Assembly: GCF_900114565.1 (NCBI RefSeq)
Contig: NZ_FOTM01000027.1
Span: forward strand, 1-35,165
Source of the DNA: Leifsonia sp. CL147
Lineage (GTDB): Bacteria > Actinomycetota > Actinomycetes > Actinomycetales > Microbacteriaceae
DNA length: 35,165 nucleotides
Direction of reading: 5' to 3'
The notes beneath the pieces are model-generated. The model was not told where the DNA came from. It did not search any database and saw only the letters and a program-made list of their open reading frames with translations. Below are positions 9,062 to 16,362 of the stretch, one piece after another. Within the stretch, counting starts at the first letter, position 1, and every line of letters starts with the position of its first letter. Both the position numbers and the translations under genes were made by a program.

Positions 9062-9319
9062 TCAGACCGCGGCTTCCACGATGTTGACGACCTTGCGGCC
9101 GCCCTTGGTGCCGAACTCGACCGCACCGGCGGCGAGGGCGAAGAGGGTGTCGTCGCCACCACGGCCGACGTTCACGCCCGGGTGGAAGTGGGTGCCGCGC
9201 TGGCGGACCAGGATCTCACCAGCGTTGACGGTCTGGCCGCCGAAGCGCTTCACGCCGAGGCGCTGAGCGTTCGAGTCGCGGCCGTTGCGAGTGGAGCTCG
9301 CTCCCTTTTTGTGTGCCAT
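9062..9319 (-). CDS. rpmA: 50S ribosomal protein L27
   Basis: The 85-aa L27 starts [20 protein letters not shown], the conserved N-terminus that reaches toward the peptidyl transferase centre, and continues with [20 protein letters not shown] and [20 protein letters not shown]. There is no N-terminal cleavage extension of the Firmicutes type. The ATG at 9319 is preceded by AGGAG. It lies 19 bp after rplU in the standard rplU-rpmA order. Confidence 0.99.
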   Translation of the reverse strand: MAHKKGASSTRNGRDSNAQRLGVKRFGGQTVNAGEILVRQRGTHFHPGVNVGRGGDDTLFALAAGAVEFGTKGGRKVVNIVEAAV

Positions 9320-9338
9320 GGTGTGTTCTCCTCGTCGG

Positions 9339-9647
9339 CTACTTGATGCCGGTGATCTTGACGCGCGTGAGGTCCTGGCGGTGGCCCTGGCGCTTCTTGT
9401 AGCCGGTCTTGTTCTTGAACTTCTGGATGACGATCTTGGGACCGCGCAGGTTGCCGAGGACCTCGGCGGTCACGGTGACCTTCGCGAGGGACTCAGCGTC
9501 GGAGGTGATCTTGTCACCGTCGACGAGCAGCACCGGTGCGAGCTCGATCGTGCCGTCCTTGTCGGCCTTGATACGGTCCATCGTCACGATGGTGCCGACC
9601 TCGACCTTCTCCTGCCGGCCACCGGCGCGCACAACTGCGTAAACCAC
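9339..9647 (-). CDS. rplU: 50S ribosomal protein L21
   Basis: The 102-aa L21 binds 23S rRNA. It has the typical start [19 protein letters not shown] and the C-terminal motif [15 protein letters not shown]. The start is GTG at 9647 with AAGG about 9 nt upstream. It is first in the operon with rpmA and is preceded by a leader of roughly 180 nt from a strong promoter at 9835-9863. Confidence 0.99.
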   Translation of the reverse strand: MVYAVVRAGGRQEKVEVGTIVTMDRIKADKDGTIELAPVLLVDGDKITSDAESLAKVTVTAEVLGNLRGPKIVIQKFKNKTGYKKRQGHRQDLTRVKITGIK

Positions 9648-9828
9648 TTGTCAGTACCTTTTCGTCGGGGAACAGCTCCCGGCGCTGCCGTGGACCTGGT
9701 CCTGCTCTTGTCTCTGTTGGAAACTTGTGTGTTCTGGAAGTCACTGGCGAGTCGGGCCGACCGCTGCTGCGACCGGCTGCTCTCAGAAAACCATGATGAT
9801 TGCGCGGGCTGAGCCCGGCACACACCAA
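9648..9828 (-). ncRNA. Long 5' leader of rplU-rpmA
   Basis: Between the predicted start point near 9828 and the rplU GTG lie about 180 untranslated bases. They hold several potential hairpins, for example CGGGCTCAGCCCG, GGACCAGGTCC and CGGGAGCTGTTCCCCG close to the ribosome site. Leaders that let L21 control its own message are known in other bacteria. Whether this one does is not shown, and I could not match it to a described motif. Confidence 0.4.
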
Positions 9829-9834
9829 CGGTCA

Positions 9835-9863
9835 ACTTTACCCGACGCCCCATCCATCGTCAA
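9835..9863 (-). promoter_or_regulatory. Promoter of rplU-rpmA
   Basis: On the minus strand TTGACG (9858-9863) and TAAAGT (9835-9840) are separated by exactly 17 bp, a near-consensus vegetative promoter. This is the best -35/-10 pair seen in the window. Confidence 0.75.
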
Positions 9864-9924
9864 TTCGACGGGGACTCCGTGCGTCGGGTCGAGACCGCCC
9901 GGCTCCGCCTGCGGAACCGGTTCC

Positions 9925-9930
9925 TAGAAT
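9925..9930 (+). promoter_or_regulatory. -10 box of a leaderless DUF4031 transcript
   Basis: TAGAAT is followed by 6 nt and the ATG at 9937. There is no ribosome-binding sequence in between. The box forms half of a 13-bp palindrome TAGAATCATTCTA (9925-9937), so the minus strand also carries a TAGAAT facing the other way. Confidence 0.6.
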
Positions 9931-9936
9931 CATTCT

Positions 9937-10287
9937 ATGACGGTCCTGATCGATCCCCCGGCATGGCCGGCCCACGGCATGTTGTGGTCGCATCTGGTGA
10001 GCGACGCGTCGCTCGACGAGCTCCACGGGTTCGCCGCCGCCCACGGCGTGCCGCCGCGGGCGTTCGACCTCGACCACTACGACGTGCCGGATCGCCGCTA
10101 CGACGCTCTCGTGGCGGCGGGGGCGCATCCCGTGTCCGGACACGAGCTCGTCGCGCGCCTCATCGCCAGCGGCTTGCGCGTGCGTGCACGCGACCGGGTG
10201 CGTGGGCCGCAGACTCGGGCGCAGACTCGGGCGCAGACGGATCGGGCGCAGACTCCGACGCAGACGAATGGTCCCGACATGCCGTGA
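9937..10287 (+). CDS. DUF4031 domain protein
   Basis: This is a 116-aa protein of the DUF4031 family of small actinobacterial proteins, with no established function. Family features are MTVLIDPPAWPAHG at the start, WSHLVSDASLDELHGFA (18-34) and FDLDHYDVPDRRYDALVAAG. The last 25 or so residues are a repetitive TRAQTRAQT-type tail encoded by a 12/15-bp tandem repeat. The stop codon lies inside the left arm of the 50-bp palindrome. The gene converges on the RNase E gene. Confidence 0.88.
   Translation: MTVLIDPPAWPAHGMLWSHLVSDASLDELHGFAAAHGVPPRAFDLDHYDVPDRRYDALVAAGAHPVSGHELVARLIASGLRVRARDRVRGPQTRAQTRAQTDRAQTPTQTNGPDMP
10210..10266. repeat. 12/15-bp tandem repeat at the end of the DUF4031 gene
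   Basis: CAGACTCGGGCG occurs twice in a row (10210-10233), then CAGACGGATCGGGCG (15 bp), CAGACTCCGACG and a partial unit. All steps are multiples of three, so the reading frame is kept. Confidence 0.85.
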
Positions 10288-10318
10288 CGACCCGGGTCGT
10301 CACGGCATGTCGGGACCA
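10269..10318. terminator. 50-bp perfect palindrome between convergent genes
   Basis: Two 25-bp arms with no spacer, centred on CCC|GGG at 10293/10294. The left arm begins TGGTCCCGACATGCC and the right arm is its exact reverse complement. It contains the DUF4031 stop codon and ends 9 bp before the RNase E stop. It can form a hairpin in both transcripts and so probably acts as a two-way transcript end. There is no T run, which is common for GC-rich actinobacterial ends. Confidence 0.8.
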
Positions 10319-10326
10319 GTGGATGG

Positions 10327-12915
10327 CTACTCGCCCTTGGGCGCGAGCTCGCCGCCTGCGATGACGGTCGTGCTGGCCCGGCGGCTGCGGCCTCGGCCCT
10401 GACCCGGCTCCTTCGGCGCCGGAAGAGCGTCGAGGACGGAGTCGAGCAGCAGTTCGGCCTCTTGAGGCAGCGGACGCGGGGTCGACGGGACGACAGCGGG
10501 CTCTGGCAGGTCGAGCAACGGGAGCAGCGGCTCCTCCGTCGGCGTGTCCGCGGCCGCTGTGTCCGCAGCCTGGGTGTCCGCGGCCGCTGTGTCCGCGGCC
10601 GCTGTGTCCGCAGCCTGTGCGGCCGGGGCATCCGCCGCTGCCTGAATGCCCGTCTGCGCTGCCGCGTCCGCCGGCGGGCGGTCGATGCCGCCCTTGGCCT
10701 TCCGGCGGCGCTTCTTCGGCCCCGTGGCCTCCGGCAGCGACACGTCGGGGGTCGCGGCACTGACCGGCAGCGCCTGCGCCGGGCTCTCCTGCGGCTTGGC
10801 CTCGTCGTCGTGGTGGATGGTGGAGGCGGCGATCTTGGCGAGCGCGTTCTTCGCATCGTCCGTGATCGCATGCGTGCCGTTGTGGCCCGCTCCGCCTGCG
10901 GCTCCGTTCGACCCGCCGTTGCCGGTGATCGGGCCGTTCCCGCCGCGGCCGCGGCGACGGTCGTTCTGCGGCTGCTGCTGAGGCTGTCGGTGCTTCACCA
11001 CAGGATCGTGGTGGACGACGACTCCGCGGCCGGCGCAGACCTCGCACGCCTCGCTGAAGGTCTCCAGCAGGCCGAGGCCCAGCTTCTTGCGGGTCATCTG
11101 GACGAGGCCCAGCGACGTGACCTCGGCCACCTGGTGCTTCGTCCGGTCGCGGCTCAGGCACTCCACCAGGCGACGGAGGACGAGGTCGCGGTTGGTCTCC
11201 AGCACCATGTCGATGAAGTCGACGACGATGATGCCGCCGATGTCGCGCAGCCGCAGCTGCCGGACGATCTCCTCGGCGGCCTCCAGGTTGTTCTTGGTGA
11301 CCGTCTCCTCCAGGTTGCCGCCGGAGCCGACGAACTTGCCGGTGTTCACATCCACGACGGTCATGGCCTCGGTGCGGTCGATCACGAGCGAACCGCCCGA
11401 CGGGAGCCAGACCTTGCGCTCCAGCGCCTTCTCGATCTGCTCGGTGATGCGGAACTCGTCGAAGGCGTCCTGCTCCCCGGTGTACGGCTCGACGCGGTCG
11501 AGCAGGTCGGGGGCGACCTGGCGCAGGTAGTTCTCGATGGTCTGACGCGCATCGTCGCCGGCGATCACCAGCTTCTGGAAGTCCTCGTTGAAGACGTCGC
11601 GGATGATCTTGATCAGCAGGTCCGGCTCGCTGTGCAGCAGCGCGGGCGCCTGCTGCGACTCGACCCGCGTGCTGATGTCGGCCCACTGCGAGGTGAGCCG
11701 GGTGACGTCGAGGGTCAGCTGCTCCTCGGTGGCGCCCTCGGCCGCAGTGCGGACGATGACACCGGCGTTCTCGGGGAGCACCTCCTTGAGGATCTTCTTG
11801 AGGCGCGCGCGCTCCGTGTCCGGGAGCTTGCGGCTGATGCCGTTCATGGATCCGCCGGGCACGTACACGAGGTAGCGGCCGGGCAGCGAGATCTGGCTGG
11901 TGAGGCGGGCGCCCTTGTGGCCGACCGGGTCCTTGGTGACCTGGACGAGGACGCGGTCGCCCGGCTTCAGCGCCAGCTCGATGCGGCGCGGCTGATTGCC
12001 GGTCTCCGCGGCATCCCAGTCGACCTCACCGGAGTAGAGCACGGCGTTGCGGCCGCGGCCGATGTCGACGAACGCGGCCTCCATGCTCGGAAGGACGTTC
12101 TGGACGCGGCCCAGGTACACGTTGCCGATCAGGGACGCCTCCTGCGAGCGGGCGACGTAGTGCTCGACCAGCACCTTGTCCTCCAGCACGCCGATCTGGA
12201 TGCGGCCACCCTTCGAGCGGACGACCATCTGGCGGTCGACGGACTCCCGGCGCGCCAGGAACTCGGCCTCGGTGATGACGGGCCGGCGACGCCCGGCATC
12301 CCGCCCATCCCGGCGGCGCTGCTTCTTGGCCTCGAGGCGCGTGGAGCCCTTGACCTTCTGCGGCTCGGTGATGAGCTCCGGCTCGCGTGGCGCACGGACC
12401 TTGACCACGGTGTTGGCCGGGTCGTTGGCGTCGTCGCGGGCCGTCTCGCCGGCGCGGCGGCGGGAGCGGCGGCGGACACCGCCGGCCGGCTCCTCGTCGG
12501 CCTCCGCGAGTGGGGGCAGCGGCAGCACGTCGGGCGCCTGGAAGAGCAGGGTCGTCGGCGGGAGGCCGGGGGCGGCCGCGGCCGCCGGGACCTCCGGCTC
12601 GCCGTGCCGCTCAGGGAGGGCCGGCGGCTCGAGCGCCCCCGAGGGGGCGGGCGCAGCCGCGACCTGCGTGGGCGCGTCGGCGTCGGGCCGACCGGCGGTC
12701 GGCTGGGCCGCGGTCGCACGCTCGGCGGTCGGCTGGGCCGCGACGGGCTGATCGGCGACGGGCTCAGGATGCGTCTGAGGGGCGAAAACGTCGGCGTTCG
12801 CCGCCTGCGGAGACTTCCTCACCACGCGTCGCGTGCCGAAAAGCCCTTTGCGCTTCCGTCCTCCCGTCTCCGTCTCGTCGTTGTCCGTGTTCTCGAAATT
12901 TTCGTTATCCACCAT
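10327..12915 (-). CDS. rne: Ribonuclease E/G family endoribonuclease
   Basis: This enzyme cleaves single-stranded RNA in rRNA and tRNA maturation and mRNA decay. The 862-aa protein starts at ATG 12915 (GAGGAG upstream). In order it has a disordered, acidic and Pro/Ala-rich N-terminal region with R-rich patches (1 to about 220), an S1 domain (SLIGNVYLGRVQNVLP, AAFVDIGRGRNAVL), the catalytic DNase I-like part with VVDVNTGKFVGSGG and GGIIVVDFIDM (metal-binding Asp residues), and the zinc-link CEVCAGRG. A low-complexity C-terminal region with AADTA repeats ends the chain. Catalytic core in the middle with disordered regions on both sides is the actinobacterial RNase E arrangement. RNase G would lack these extensions. 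Confidence 0.95.
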   Translation of the reverse strand: MVDNENFENTDNDETETGGRKRKGLFGTRRVVRKSPQAANADVFAPQTHPEPVADQPVAAQPTAERATAAQPTAGRPDADAPTQVAAAPAPSGALEPPALPERHGEPEVPAAAAAPGLPPTTLLFQAPDVLPLPPLAEADEEPAGGVRRRSRRRAGETARDDANDPANTVVKVRAPREPELITEPQKVKGSTRLEAKKQRRRDGRDAGRRRPVITEAEFLARRESVDRQMVVRSKGGRIQIGVLEDKVLVEHYVARSQEASLIGNVYLGRVQNVLPSMEAAFVDIGRGRNAVLYSGEVDWDAAETGNQPRRIELALKPGDRVLVQVTKDPVGHKGARLTSQISLPGRYLVYVPGGSMNGISRKLPDTERARLKKILKEVLPENAGVIVRTAAEGATEEQLTLDVTRLTSQWADISTRVESQQAPALLHSEPDLLIKIIRDVFNEDFQKLVIAGDDARQTIENYLRQVAPDLLDRVEPYTGEQDAFDEFRITEQIEKALERKVWLPSGGSLVIDRTEAMTVVDVNTGKFVGSGGNLEETVTKNNLEAAEEIVRQLRLRDIGGIIVVDFIDMVLETNRDLVLRRLVECLSRDRTKHQVAEVTSLGLVQMTRKKLGLGLLETFSEACEVCAGRGVVVHHDPVVKHRQPQQQPQNDRRRGRGGNGPITGNGGSNGAAGGAGHNGTHAITDDAKNALAKIAASTIHHDDEAKPQESPAQALPVSAATPDVSLPEATGPKKRRRKAKGGIDRPPADAAAQTGIQAAADAPAAQAADTAAADTAAADTQAADTAAADTPTEEPLLPLLDLPEPAVVPSTPRPLPQEAELLLDSVLDALPAPKEPGQGRGRSRRASTTVIAGGELAPKGE
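10544..10618. repeat. 15-bp tandem repeat (5 units) in the rne tail
   Basis: Units GTGTCCGCGGCCGCT and GTGTCCGCAGCCTGG alternate in five contiguous 15-bp copies. They encode ADTAA/ADTQA pentapeptides on the minus strand. Confidence 0.92.
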
Positions 12916-13211
12916 CGCTGGTGCACTCCTCGACCGGTGCGGCTCCCCGCTCCCCGGGTACTCTCCGTCGGGAGGCGGCGCGTGCGGCGCCCCCCTCAAT
13001 CCTGTTCGGATGCCTCCGGGCTCGTGGCGCGGCCTGCATCCGGCTCATGGTCACCACCGGCCTCCACGGCCGGCATTTCAACGGGCGCTCTGGGCGCCCT
13101 CAAGCCTTCTGTCGCTGTTCCCGGCCTCGGCCGCAACGACTGCTCCAACGATTATCGCACGGGCCGAGGACGACTCGGGTCCGTTCCCAGGGCGACACGC
13201 AGGCGTCATGC

Positions 13212-13217
13212 CATAAT
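13212..13217 (+). promoter_or_regulatory. -10 box of a leaderless VKOR transcript
   Basis: CATAAT is followed by 6 nt (CCGAGG) and the GTG start at 13224, the same geometry as at proA, DUF4031, the M3 peptidase and the TIR gene. Confidence 0.55.
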
Positions 13218-13223
13218 CCGAGG

Positions 13224-13841
13224 GTGTCAGCCAGCCCTGCCGAGGCCGCGTACCGCCGCCCGACCGCTCTCGCCGTATTCCTCATCGTTGCCGGACTCAT
13301 CGGGTTCGCGGCCGCCTTCGCGCTCACGCTCGACAAAATCCATCTGCTGCAGGATCCGAACGCGCAGCTGTCCTGCAACTTCAACGTCCTGGTGGGATGC
13401 GCGAAGAACCTGAACTCGTGGCAGGGAGACCTGCTCGGCTTCCCCAATCCCCTCATCGGGCTGGGAGGCTGGACCGCCACGGTGGCCGTCGGCGTCGGTC
13501 TGCTGGCCGTCCGGGCGCCCTTCGCCCGCTGGTACTGGATCACGTTCAACGTGGGCGTGCTGCTCGCGCTGGTGCTGGTGATCTTCCTGATCACGGAATC
13601 GATCACCGTGCTGAACGTGCTGTGCCCCTGGTGCATGGTCACTTGGACCGTGACCATCCCGACTTTCTGGGCGGTGACGCTCTACAACGTCAAGGAGGGC
13701 AACATCCGGCTCCCGGAGGGGGCGCGCCGGGTGGCGCGCACGCTGTACGGCTGGGTGCCGCTCATCACGGTCGTCTCGTACGCGATCGTCGCCGTGCTGG
13801 CGCAGATCCAGCTGGACTGGATCCACCGCGCCTTCGTCTGA
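13224..13841 (+). CDS. Vitamin K epoxide reductase (VKOR) family protein
   Basis: Bacterial VKOR reoxidises DsbA-like thiol oxidases and passes electrons to quinones, so it supports disulfide formation outside the cytoplasm. The 205-aa protein has an N-terminal helix (about 14-35), the conserved cysteine pair C51 and C59 (SCNFNVLVGC) in the outer loop, further membrane helices (83-97, 105-127, 130-152), the active-site CPWC (C134/C137), and a last helix near 180-196. The start is GTG at 13224, probably on a leaderless mRNA. No DsbA partner gene is next to it. The gene runs into the palindrome array. Confidence 0.94.
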   Translation: MSASPAEAAYRRPTALAVFLIVAGLIGFAAAFALTLDKIHLLQDPNAQLSCNFNVLVGCAKNLNSWQGDLLGFPNPLIGLGGWTATVAVGVGLLAVRAPFARWYWITFNVGVLLALVLVIFLITESITVLNVLCPWCMVTWTVTIPTFWAVTLYNVKEGNIRLPEGARRVARTLYGWVPLITVVSYAIVAVLAQIQLDWIHRAFV

Positions 13842-13849
13842 ACCGCCCG

Positions 13850-14106
13850 CGATTCGTGACGAATGTTGCGTTAGCCCGGGGCGGGGTGCACATTCGTCAC
13901 GAATGTCGCCCTGCGGTCGCGCCAGGTGCACATTCGTCACGAATGTCGCCCTGCGGTCACGCCACGTGCACATTCGTCACGAATGTCGCCCCACGCCCGC
14001 GCCACGTGCACATTCGTCACGAATGTCGCCCCACGCCCGCGCTAAGTGCACATTCGTCACGAATGTCGCCCCACGCTCACGCTAAGCGCACATTCGTGAC
14101 GAATGT
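13850..14106. repeat. Array of seven 15-bp palindromes at exact 40-bp period
   Basis: The palindrome CATTCGT-S-ACGAATG begins at 13851, 13891, 13931, 13971, 14011, 14051 and 14091, so each step is exactly 40 bp. Five inner copies have centre C and extend to ACATTCGTCACGAATGT. The first (GATTCGTGACGAATG) and last have centre G. The 25-bp spacers are related to each other (start TCGCC, end GTGCA or GCGCA). The spacer after copy 1 resembles the reverse complement of the last spacer, so copy 1 looks inverted. The array fills the space between the convergent VKOR and ndk genes. Confidence 0.95.
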
Positions 14107-14137
14107 GGCGGGTGGGAGGCGACGGACGGTGGAAGGG

Positions 14138-14560
14138 TCAGCCGAACCAGAGGGTGAGCTCGCGTGCGGCGGACTCGGGCGAATCGGAGCCGTGCACGAG
14201 GTTCTGCTGCACCTTGAGGCCCCAGTCGCGCGCAAGGTCGCCGCGAATGGTGCCCGGCAGCGCGGTGGTCGGATCGGTGGCCCCGGCGAGGGAGCGGAAG
14301 CCCTCGATCACCCTGTTGCCCGCGAGGCGGATGGCCACGATCGGGCCGGACTCCATGAACTCGACCAACGGCTCGTAGAACGGCTTGCCCTCGTGCTCCG
14401 CGTAGTGGTGCGCGAGGAGTTCGCGGTCGGCCTGGAGCATCCGGATGTCGACGAGCGAGTAGCCCTTCGCCTCGATGCGGCGCAGGATCTCGCCCGTCAG
14501 ATTGCGGGCGACTCCGTCCGGCTTGATGAGCACGAGGGTCTCTTCGACGCCACTGGTCAT
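14138..14560 (-). CDS. ndk: Nucleoside diphosphate kinase
   Basis: Ndk moves the gamma-phosphate from ATP to other (d)NDPs through a phosphohistidine. The 140-aa protein has the TLVLIKPDGVARNLTGEI start, IRGDLARDWG near 105-114 and the active histidine H123 in QNLVHGSDSPESA. Length is normal. The ATG at 14560 overlaps the stop of the DUF4233 gene (ATGA), so it is translationally coupled and is the last gene of the ileS-folC-DUF4233-ndk group. The palindrome array lies directly downstream. Confidence 0.98.
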   Translation of the reverse strand: MTSGVEETLVLIKPDGVARNLTGEILRRIEAKGYSLVDIRMLQADRELLAHHYAEHEGKPFYEPLVEFMESGPIVAIRLAGNRVIEGFRSLAGATDPTTALPGTIRGDLARDWGLKVQQNLVHGSDSPESAARELTLWFG

Positions 14561-14967
14561 GGGTTCTCCGTTCCGTTGTCGGCCGCCGGAGCGGCCCGGT
14601 TGTTTCGGTCGATGCGCGCGGCGGCGATCATGCAGTACGCCCACATGGCGGTGAAGATCGCGCCGACGATGAAGAAGGCGGGGACGAGGAGCCCGGCCGC
14701 CACGACGATCAGCTGGATGACCCACCCCAGCACCACGCCTGCCGTGTTCCTGAGCAGTCCGATCGCGACGATCGTCAGCACGATGAGCGCCGCTCCCCCG
14801 CCGAGAGCGACCACGGCCGGCAGTGAGTGCAGCCCGAAGAGGACGAGCGCCCCGAGGAAGACGACGAGCAGCTCGAAGCCCAGGACGATGGAGCCGAGCA
14901 GTTCGCGGAGCGACCGCTGACGCCGTGGAGGGCGTGGAGGTCGCCCGGAGGCGGGAGCGTCCGTCAC
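14557..14967 (-). CDS. DUF4233 membrane protein
   Basis: The protein has about 136 aa. A basic Pro/Arg-rich N-terminus (SGRPPRPPRRQRSLRELLGS) is followed by four hydrophobic helices: VLGFELLVVFLGALVLFGL, AVVALGGGAALIVLTIVAIGLL, VVLGWVIQLIVVAAGLLVPAF and FIVGAIFTAMWAYCM. A DUF4233 protein between folC and ndk is typical of Actinobacteria, but its function is unknown. The GTG at 14967 overlaps the folC stop (GTGA), and an upstream GTG at 14985 is the alternative. The stop overlaps the ndk start. Confidence 0.88.
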   Translation of the reverse strand: MTDAPASGRPPRPPRRQRSLRELLGSIVLGFELLVVFLGALVLFGLHSLPAVVALGGGAALIVLTIVAIGLLRNTAGVVLGWVIQLIVVAAGLLVPAFFIVGAIFTAMWAYCMIAAARIDRNNRAAPAADNGTENP

Positions 14968-16331
14968 GACGCCGCCTTCTTCCACTCCTGGTCCTCGGCG
15001 TAGGCCATGGCCTGACCGACGAGCACGATGCTGCCCGCGACCACCACCGCGCGCCGGCCCTCCTCGCCCGCCCAGTCGCGGGCGGACTCGAGGGCGTCGA
15101 TCGCGTCGGAGTAGACGATGGTCGCCTCGTCGCCGACCTCCTCGCGCACGAGGTCGCCGAGCTCTTCGGCGTCCCGCGCGCGATCGGAGGCGGGCTGGGT
15201 GACGAAGAACTGCGTCGCCACGGGCGCGAGCGCGCGGACGACGCCGCGCGCATCCTTGTCGGCCAGGATGCCGAGGACGAACGTGATCTCATCGAAGTCG
15301 AAATAGCTGCGGAGCGCTTCGGCGAGCGTCTCGGCGCCCGCCGGGTTGTGGGCCGCATCCACGAGGATGCTGGGCTCGACGCCGATCAGCTGCAGCCGTC
15401 CGGGCGAGGTGGCCGTCGCGAACCCCTCCTCGACCAGGTCTGTTTTCAGGGGCTGCGTGCCGCGGCCGAGGAAGGTCTCGACGGCAGCGACCGCGACTGC
15501 GGCGTTCTGCGCCTGGTGGTCGCCGTAGAGCGGCAGGAAGACGTCCTCGTAGGTCGCTGCACGACCGCGTACGGTCACCAGCTGCCCGCCCACAGCGACC
15601 CGGGTGGACGCGACGTCGAAGTCGCGCGGCTGCTCCGAGAATGTGGATTCGGTCAGCGCGGCCGCTTCGCGCAGCACCCGGTCGGCCTCGGGGACCTGGG
15701 CCGACGAGACGACGTCGGCGGAGGGCTTCACGATGCCGGACTTGGTGCGCGCGATCGCCTCGACCGTGTCGCCCAGCGCCTTGGTGTGGTCCAGAGCGAT
15801 CGGCGTGAACACGGCCACCTGGCCGTCGCCGACGTTGGTGGAGTCCCACTCGCCGCCCATGCCGACCTCGATCACAGCGACGTCCACGGGGGCATCTGCG
15901 AACGCGGCGTAGGCCAGCGCGGTCAGAGCCTCGAAGAACGTCAGCGGCGTCTTGCCCGCGTCGGTGAGCTCCGCATCCACGATGTCGAGGTACGGGGTGA
16001 TGTCCTCCCAGTTGCGCACCAGCGACTCGTCGTCGATCGGCTCGCCGTCGATCACGATGCGCTCGTTGAAGCGCACGAGGTGCGGGCTCGTCAGCAGGCC
16101 CGTGCGGAGCCCGTAGGCCCGCAGCAGGCTCTCGGCGATGCGGCTCGTCGACGTCTTCCCGTTCGTCCCGGTGATGTGGATGATCGGGTACGCGCGCTGC
16201 GGATCGCCCAGCAGTTCGACGGCGCGGCGCGTGGCATCCAGCCGGCGCTCCGGCGCGCCTTCGCCGACGCGCGCCAGCAGGGCCTGGTACACGGCCTCGG
16301 CGCGCTCTCGGAAGTCTCCCTCGTCGGTCAC
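14964..16331 (-). CDS. folC: Folylpolyglutamate synthase / dihydrofolate synthase
   Basis: FolC adds glutamate residues to folates and, in many bacteria, also makes dihydrofolate from dihydropteroate. The 455-aa Mur-ligase-like protein has P-loop HITGTNGKTSTSR (52-64), TSPHLVRFNERI (81-92), EVGMGGEWDSTN (the Mg/ATP region), and ILVDAAHNPAGAETLAEAL in the C-terminal domain. The start is GTG at 16331 with GGAGGAG six bases upstream. It lies 31 bp after ileS and overlaps the next gene by 4 bp. Confidence 0.97.
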   Translation of the reverse strand: MTDEGDFRERAEAVYQALLARVGEGAPERRLDATRRAVELLGDPQRAYPIIHITGTNGKTSTSRIAESLLRAYGLRTGLLTSPHLVRFNERIVIDGEPIDDESLVRNWEDITPYLDIVDAELTDAGKTPLTFFEALTALAYAAFADAPVDVAVIEVGMGGEWDSTNVGDGQVAVFTPIALDHTKALGDTVEAIARTKSGIVKPSADVVSSAQVPEADRVLREAAALTESTFSEQPRDFDVASTRVAVGGQLVTVRGRAATYEDVFLPLYGDHQAQNAAVAVAAVETFLGRGTQPLKTDLVEEGFATATSPGRLQLIGVEPSILVDAAHNPAGAETLAEALRSYFDFDEITFVLGILADKDARGVVRALAPVATQFFVTQPASDRARDAEELGDLVREEVGDEATIVYSDAIDALESARDWAGEEGRRAVVVAGSIVLVGQAMAYAEDQEWKKAAS

Positions 16332-16362
16332 CGCTTCTCCTCCAGAATCCTCATGCTCAGCC

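Noticed and set aside
8980-9162. Extended N-terminus for ObgE starting at 9162
   Set aside because: The extension covers the rpmA end and the hairpin. The Obg fold begins at [15 protein letters not shown] with a good ribosome site at ATG 8979.
13850-14106. CRISPR array
   Set aside because: The repeats are regular, but the intervening 25 bp are similar to one another rather than unique, the period of 40 bp is short, the repeat is a full palindrome, and no cas gene is near.
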